DNA from: Desulfamplus sp.
GTDB taxonomy: Bacteria > Desulfobacterota > Desulfobacteria > Desulfobacterales > Desulfobacteraceae
Assembly: GCA_015232935.1 (NCBI GenBank)
Contig: JADFYT010000091.1
Location: forward strand, 1 to 8,547
Reading direction: 5' to 3'
DNA length: 8,547 bases
Shown here piece by piece: positions 5,709 through 8,547 of this stretch. The position numbers were made by a program, and so were the translations under genes. Under the pieces are notes generated by a model. That model made no database searches, had not been told where the DNA came from, and was given only the letters and a program-made list of their open reading frames with translations. How positions within the stretch are numbered: position 1 is the stretch's first letter; the number at the start of each line of letters is the position of its first letter.

Positions 5709-5729
5709 ACCACGCCCAAAGGACGTGGT
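5709..5729. repeat. Hairpin between divergent tag and panP, possible IS200/IS605-type end
   Basis: ACCACG (5709-5714) pairs with CGTGGT (5724-5729); after one mismatch CC pairs with GG around an AAA loop. The hairpin is followed rightward by TTTCCTT. The two flanking genes point away from each other, so a terminator is not expected here. Foldback ends of the form CCACGCCC-loop-GGGCGTGG followed by T are common at IS200/IS605-family elements, which raises the idea of a transposon scar. No transposase is present. An operator or mRNA structure is also possible. Confidence 0.45.
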
Positions 5730-5773
5730 TTCCTTAACGACAAATAAACTAAAAAATAATTTCGGACAAATAA

Positions 5774-7558
5774 ATGTATAAATCTAAACAACCAAAATTA
5801 GTTGCTGACTGGGAACGCCTTAAAAAGATATTCATAAGACCTGAAGATGATGACTGCAAGGAGATCCTTGTAAAATATATGGAGCAGATTCTTTTTGGTC
5901 TGCATGAATTTATCAACCGGAATGTCGGAGTGACAGAAGAGATAAGTCTCAAAGAGCTGACAGCAGGCTTTCAGGATACAGTTATAAACTCTGATCCAGA
6001 AAAAAAACTTGCCGAGGTAATTTCAGACATTATCTCGCAGATTGCTCCAAGAGCCGTAAATGTGGCATCCCCCTATTTTGTGGGACACATGACTGCTGCC
6101 ATTCCTTTTTTCATGGTACATCTAAAAGCGATTGTGGCGGCCTTGAATCAGAATGTTATCAAACTTGAGACATCAAAGGTCTTGTCTGTCCTGGAGAAAC
6201 AGGTGCTCGCAAAAATTCACCGGCTTATTTATGGCTTTGATGAAACATTCTACAATAAACATGTCCAGAATGCAGATACTTCCCTTGGCTCATTTACAAC
6301 AGGTGGCACAACTGCAAACCTGACCGCACTGTGGGTAGCACGCAACCGCTTTTTCAGCCCGTTTGACTGCATCAATAAAAGCACTATAAATATCAATACC
6401 GACACTGGAAGTATTGACAGGATTCATGCCGGCAGCCACCCCGATAATATTGAACTCACGGACAATAATATTGAACTTGCTGGCAATAAGCTCACGGGAA
6501 GATTTGACGGAATTGAATCAGAGGGCATTGCTCAGGCACTAAGAGCCTATTCCCTGGATAATGCGGTTCTTCTTGTTTCAAAAAGGGGGCATTTCTCCCT
6601 TAGAAAATCCGGCGGCATTCTTGGTATCGGCAATAGAAATGTTATTCCTGTTGATGTGAATGCAGAGCATCGTATGGATGCCATAAAACTTTTGAGAACC
6701 ATACGGGATATAAAAAAAGATGGCAAAACCGGAGTCATTTCTGTTGTGGGTGTTGCAGGAGCAACAGAGACCGGTATTGTCGATCCTCTTGATGATATCG
6801 CGGATATCTGTGAGGAACAGAGGATAAATTTTCATGTAGATGCTGCATGGGGAGGCCCTGTTATGCTGTCTGAAAAATATTCACACAAACTCAAGGGAAT
6901 CGAGCGGGCTGATTCGGTAACAGTTGACGGGCACAAGCAGTTTTTCATGCCAATGACATGCGGCATGGTATTTTTCAAATCTCCCCTCTCCATGAATCAC
7001 ATTGCATACCACTCAAACTATGTTAATCGCCAGGGCAGTGTCGATCTTGGTATAAAAACCCTGGAAGGGTCAAGGGAAGCCAACTCCCTTATACTGGACA
7101 GTGCCCTCAAGATCATGGGAACAAGAGGTTATGCCCTCATGATTGATCATGGCATTGAAACCGCAAAGAAGTTTGCACAGGAAATCAGGAACAGGGATCT
7201 TTTTGAACTCATAACAGAACCCGAGCTTAATATACTTACATACAGGATGGTTCCACCCGGGTTCAGACAGCGTCTTGAAAATGCTGATGCAAATGAGAAA
7301 AAGAGGCTCAACGCACAGATAGACCAGATCAACATATCAATACAGAGAAAGCAAAGAGAAGCTGGTAAAAGTTTTGTCTCCAGAACCAGAATGGCTTATG
7401 GTGGAATGGCTGACCAGGTGGACGGCACAATGGCTGACGAGGTTGTTGTATTACGAAGTGTGATTATGAACCCCATGACAAATATAAGCATATTGAATGA
7501 GGTTCTTGATGAGCAGGAGAGGATTTTAAAGTCCCTTGGCTATGTTATTCTCAACTGA
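5774..7558 (+). CDS. panP: PLP-dependent decarboxylase, PanP-type (putative aspartate 1-decarboxylase)
   Basis: This is a group II PLP decarboxylase related to glutamate decarboxylase. It closely follows the PanP subfamily, which makes beta-alanine from aspartate for pantothenate and CoA in bacteria such as Vibrio. Landmarks are ASPYFVGHM (98-106), GSFTTGGTTANLTALWVAR (172-190) and the cofactor-stacking histidine H273 in KRGHFSLRK. Further on come GVAGATETGIVDP (326-338), HVDAAWGGP (354-362, D356), the Schiff-base lysine K388 in DGHKQ, KTLEGSRE (428-435) and KQREAGKSFVSRTRM (526-540). At 594 residues it is longer than PanP proteins I know, mainly because of an Asn/Asp/Ile-rich insertion at about 195-244. 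A TAA directly precedes the ATG in frame, so this is the first possible start. Its Shine-Dalgarno (CGGA) is weak. Aspartate specificity is inferred from family resemblance. Confidence 0.9.
   Translation: MYKSKQPKLVADWERLKKIFIRPEDDDCKEILVKYMEQILFGLHEFINRNVGVTEEISLKELTAGFQDTVINSDPEKKLAEVISDIISQIAPRAVNVASPYFVGHMTAAIPFFMVHLKAIVAALNQNVIKLETSKVLSVLEKQVLAKIHRLIYGFDETFYNKHVQNADTSLGSFTTGGTTANLTALWVARNRFFSPFDCINKSTININTDTGSIDRIHAGSHPDNIELTDNNIELAGNKLTGRFDGIESEGIAQALRAYSLDNAVLLVSKRGHFSLRKSGGILGIGNRNVIPVDVNAEHRMDAIKLLRTIRDIKKDGKTGVISVVGVAGATETGIVDPLDDIADICEEQRINFHVDAAWGGPVMLSEKYSHKLKGIERADSVTVDGHKQFFMPMTCGMVFFKSPLSMNHIAYHSNYVNRQGSVDLGIKTLEGSREANSLILDSALKIMGTRGYALMIDHGIETAKKFAQEIRNRDLFELITEPELNILTYRMVPPGFRQRLENADANEKKRLNAQIDQINISIQRKQREAGKSFVSRTRMAYGGMADQVDGTMADEVVVLRSVIMNPMTNISILNEVLDEQERILKSLGYVILN
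6443..6484 (+). repeat. In-frame 21-bp tandem duplication in the panP insertion
   Basis: Units 6443-6463 and 6464-6484 match at 16 of 21 positions with a perfect shared core ATAATATTGAACT. They encode DNIELTD and NNIELAG, and a decayed third unit (NKLTG) may follow. The repeat sits in the extra segment not typical of the family. Confidence 0.75.
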
Positions 7559-7567
7559 TTCAAGGAG

Positions 7568-7585
7568 CATAGCTTCTCGCTACGC
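7568..7585. other. Weak hairpin between converging panP and the lipoprotein gene
   Basis: TAGC (7570-7573) and GCTA (7579-7582) pair around TTCTC, extended by GC/GC after one mismatch. It lies in the 37-base gap between the two stop codons. There is no T-tract, so it is at best a poor bidirectional terminator. Confidence 0.2.
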
Positions 7586-7595
7586 CCCTTTGTCA

Positions 7596-8234
7596 TTACG
7601 CCTCAATAGGAATAATCACGATATTTACTCTACGGTTCATGGCATCATCAGAAGATATCGGCTGGGACTCACCATATCCTATTACCTCTATTCTGGAGGG
7701 ATCCACACCTCTTTGTATCAGAGCATTGGCAACAGATTGTGCTCTTCTTTGAGACAGCTCCTGGTTATAGACATCTGAACCCTTGGAGTCGGTATGCCCC
7801 TCAACCCTGATTCTGGTCTGGGGGTAATCCCTTAACACTCCTGACACCCTGTCCATTTCTGAATATGCTCCAGCTTTAAGCATATCAGAATCAGTATCAA
7901 AAAACATGCTGGACTGGAACGTGGCTGTTAAAACATTTTCGGTTCTTACAACGGTTGTCTGTTCTGATTCCACAATTACGTTTCTCAGAGCCTGTTCCTG
8001 CCTGTCCATGTATGCACCAATCTGATTTCCGGCAATGCCGCCAAGTGCGGCTCCAATACCTGCTCCGATAAGTGTTCCTTGAGTATTTCCTCCAATAACC
8101 TGACCAAGTATTGCTCCGACCCCTGCACCCACAAGAGCCCCTTGCCCTGTTTTGGTCTGTTGATTGGTGGTTCCGGCACAGGAAATGATAGACAGACATA
8201 AAACTCCAATGATTGCCAAACGGTATCTTTTCAT
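7596..8234 (-). CDS. OmpA-family outer-membrane lipoprotein with glycine zipper (YiaD-like)
   Basis: This 212-residue envelope protein is predicted to link the outer membrane to peptidoglycan. A lipoprotein signal peptide (MKRYR, hydrophobic 7-18) ends in a lipobox with IISC, making C19 the lipidated residue. Ala follows at +2, which favours outer-membrane sorting. A glycine-zipper segment (31-73) has two similar halves around GAGVGA and GAGIGA. From about residue 103 there is an OmpA C-terminal domain with MFFDTDSD, VEGHTDSKGS (D148), LSQRRAQSV (R163) and NRRVNIVI. D148 and R163 match the diaminopimelate-binding pair of the family. AAGGAG at 8243-8248 is eight bases before the ATG. Domain order matches E. 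coli YiaD. It converges with panP and diverges from the pyrophosphatase gene. Confidence 0.94.
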   Translation of the reverse strand: MKRYRLAIIGVLCLSIISCAGTTNQQTKTGQGALVGAGVGAILGQVIGGNTQGTLIGAGIGAALGGIAGNQIGAYMDRQEQALRNVIVESEQTTVVRTENVLTATFQSSMFFDTDSDMLKAGAYSEMDRVSGVLRDYPQTRIRVEGHTDSKGSDVYNQELSQRRAQSVANALIQRGVDPSRIEVIGYGESQPISSDDAMNRRVNIVIIPIEA

Positions 8235-8313
8235 TTTTTAAACTCCTTGTTGTCATAAAAAAATATATGTTGTTGTAAAGCACAGCTTGCTCCGCTACCT
8301 AAACGTATTTAGC

Positions 8314-8325
8314 TATTGATCAATA
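8314..8325. promoter_or_regulatory. Perfect 12-bp palindrome upstream of the lipoprotein gene
   Basis: TATTGATCAATA is a perfect inverted repeat in the 248-base spacer between the lipoprotein gene (leftward) and the pyrophosphatase gene (rightward). It lies 80 bases from the lipoprotein start. It could be an operator for either gene; no specific regulator is recognised. Confidence 0.3.
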
Positions 8326-8405
8326 AAAGAGCTGAGCCTCATGTAACTTACATCATAACTCCATATAATTCATGGCTGCAAGGTTATTTTGCAAAAATAT
8401 ATTTG

Positions 8406-8430
8406 TTTTGATATTTATTTTTGATATCAA
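8406..8430. promoter_or_regulatory. Repeated TTTTGATAT with TTGATATCAA palindrome before the pyrophosphatase gene
   Basis: TTTTGATAT occurs at 8406-8414 and again at 8419-8427, 13 bases apart. The second copy is part of the perfect palindrome TTGATATCAA (8421-8430). A weak TTGCAA (8389-8394) and TATTTA (8412-8417) pair, 17 bases apart, overlaps the first copy. The whole stretch is AT-rich, so this is suggestive only. Confidence 0.25.
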
Positions 8431-8482
8431 GATTCTGACAATAGAAATTCGTGCAGGTTCAAATAAATATCTGGAGATAATA

Positions 8483-8547
8483 ATGAAACACATTTTAGTT
8501 CTTGCGACAAGAAACAGAGGTAAAACAATAGAAATAAGAGAGATGCT
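8483..8547 (+). CDS. rdgB: XTP/dITP pyrophosphatase, N-terminal fragment (cut by window edge)
   Basis: The first 21 codons read MKHILVLATRNRGKTIEIRE and onward, matching the start of the HAM1/RdgB family. These enzymes hydrolyse non-canonical purine triphosphates (dITP, XTP) to keep them out of DNA and RNA. The T-x-N-x-x-K phosphate-binding motif is present as T9, N11 and K14 after the first beta strand. GGAG at 8473-8476 with a six-base spacer fixes the start. The rest of the gene lies beyond the window, so completeness cannot be judged. No terminator or strong promoter separates it clearly from the lipoprotein gene that diverges from it. Confidence 0.87.
   Translation, partial: MKHILVLATRNRGKTIEIREM

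Noticed and set aside
7897..8283. Overlapping leftward frames around the lipoprotein signal region
   Set aside because: They are out of frame with a clear lipoprotein gene with a good ribosome-binding site and lipobox, and they show no family motif.
1..8547. A defence, toxin-antitoxin, phage or CRISPR system
   Set aside because: No repeat array, nuclease/helicase combination, toxin pair, integrase or transposase is visible; the genes are housekeeping, signalling and envelope functions.

Overview
The window looks like ordinary chromosome from a Gram-negative, AT-leaning bacterium. A lipoprotein with an outer-membrane type lipobox and an OmpA domain, a Deltaproteobacteria-style chemoreceptor, and an orphan HPt/receiver pair suggest a relative of the Desulfobacterales. 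That placement is an inference from protein style, not a proven assignment. There is no CRISPR array, rRNA, tRNA, intact insertion sequence or phage gene.

Layout from left to right. The first ~120 bases may hold the end of an unidentified gene. gpsA (glycerol-3-phosphate dehydrogenase, +) and a TatD-family metal-dependent hydrolase (+) follow and look like an operon. A free-standing HPt domain gene (-) meets the TatD gene tail to tail with 2 bases between the stops. A 322-base divergent spacer with two palindromes separates it from a CheY-like receiver gene (+), which is followed by a large membrane chemoreceptor (+). Then come tag (3-methyladenine DNA glycosylase I, -), a divergent 95-base spacer with a hairpin, a PanP-type PLP decarboxylase (+), an OmpA-family glycine-zipper lipoprotein (-), and the first 21 codons of an RdgB/HAM1-type XTP/dITP pyrophosphatase (+), cut by the window edge.

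Functionally there is a signalling block (HPt, receiver, chemoreceptor) between housekeeping genes for phospholipid precursor synthesis, DNA/nucleotide-pool repair, beta-alanine supply and the cell envelope. No histidine kinase or CheA is present, so the partners of the signalling block lie elsewhere.

Two things stand out. First, the window repeatedly shows short, partly diverged tandem duplications of 21 to 43 bp. Two of them copy a gene's own ribosome-binding site and start codon (TatD gene and receiver gene), each creating a mini-ORF whose stop abuts or overlaps the real start. Three others lie in frame inside genes (TatD, tag tail, panP insertion). Second, the receiver gene ends in an in-frame A_AAA_AAC slippery heptamer directly before its stop, and the -1 frame beyond it encodes a short hydrophobic segment. 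This could add a membrane tail to the receiver, or mark a separate 28-codon membrane peptide. I see no complete novel system; these are testable leads.
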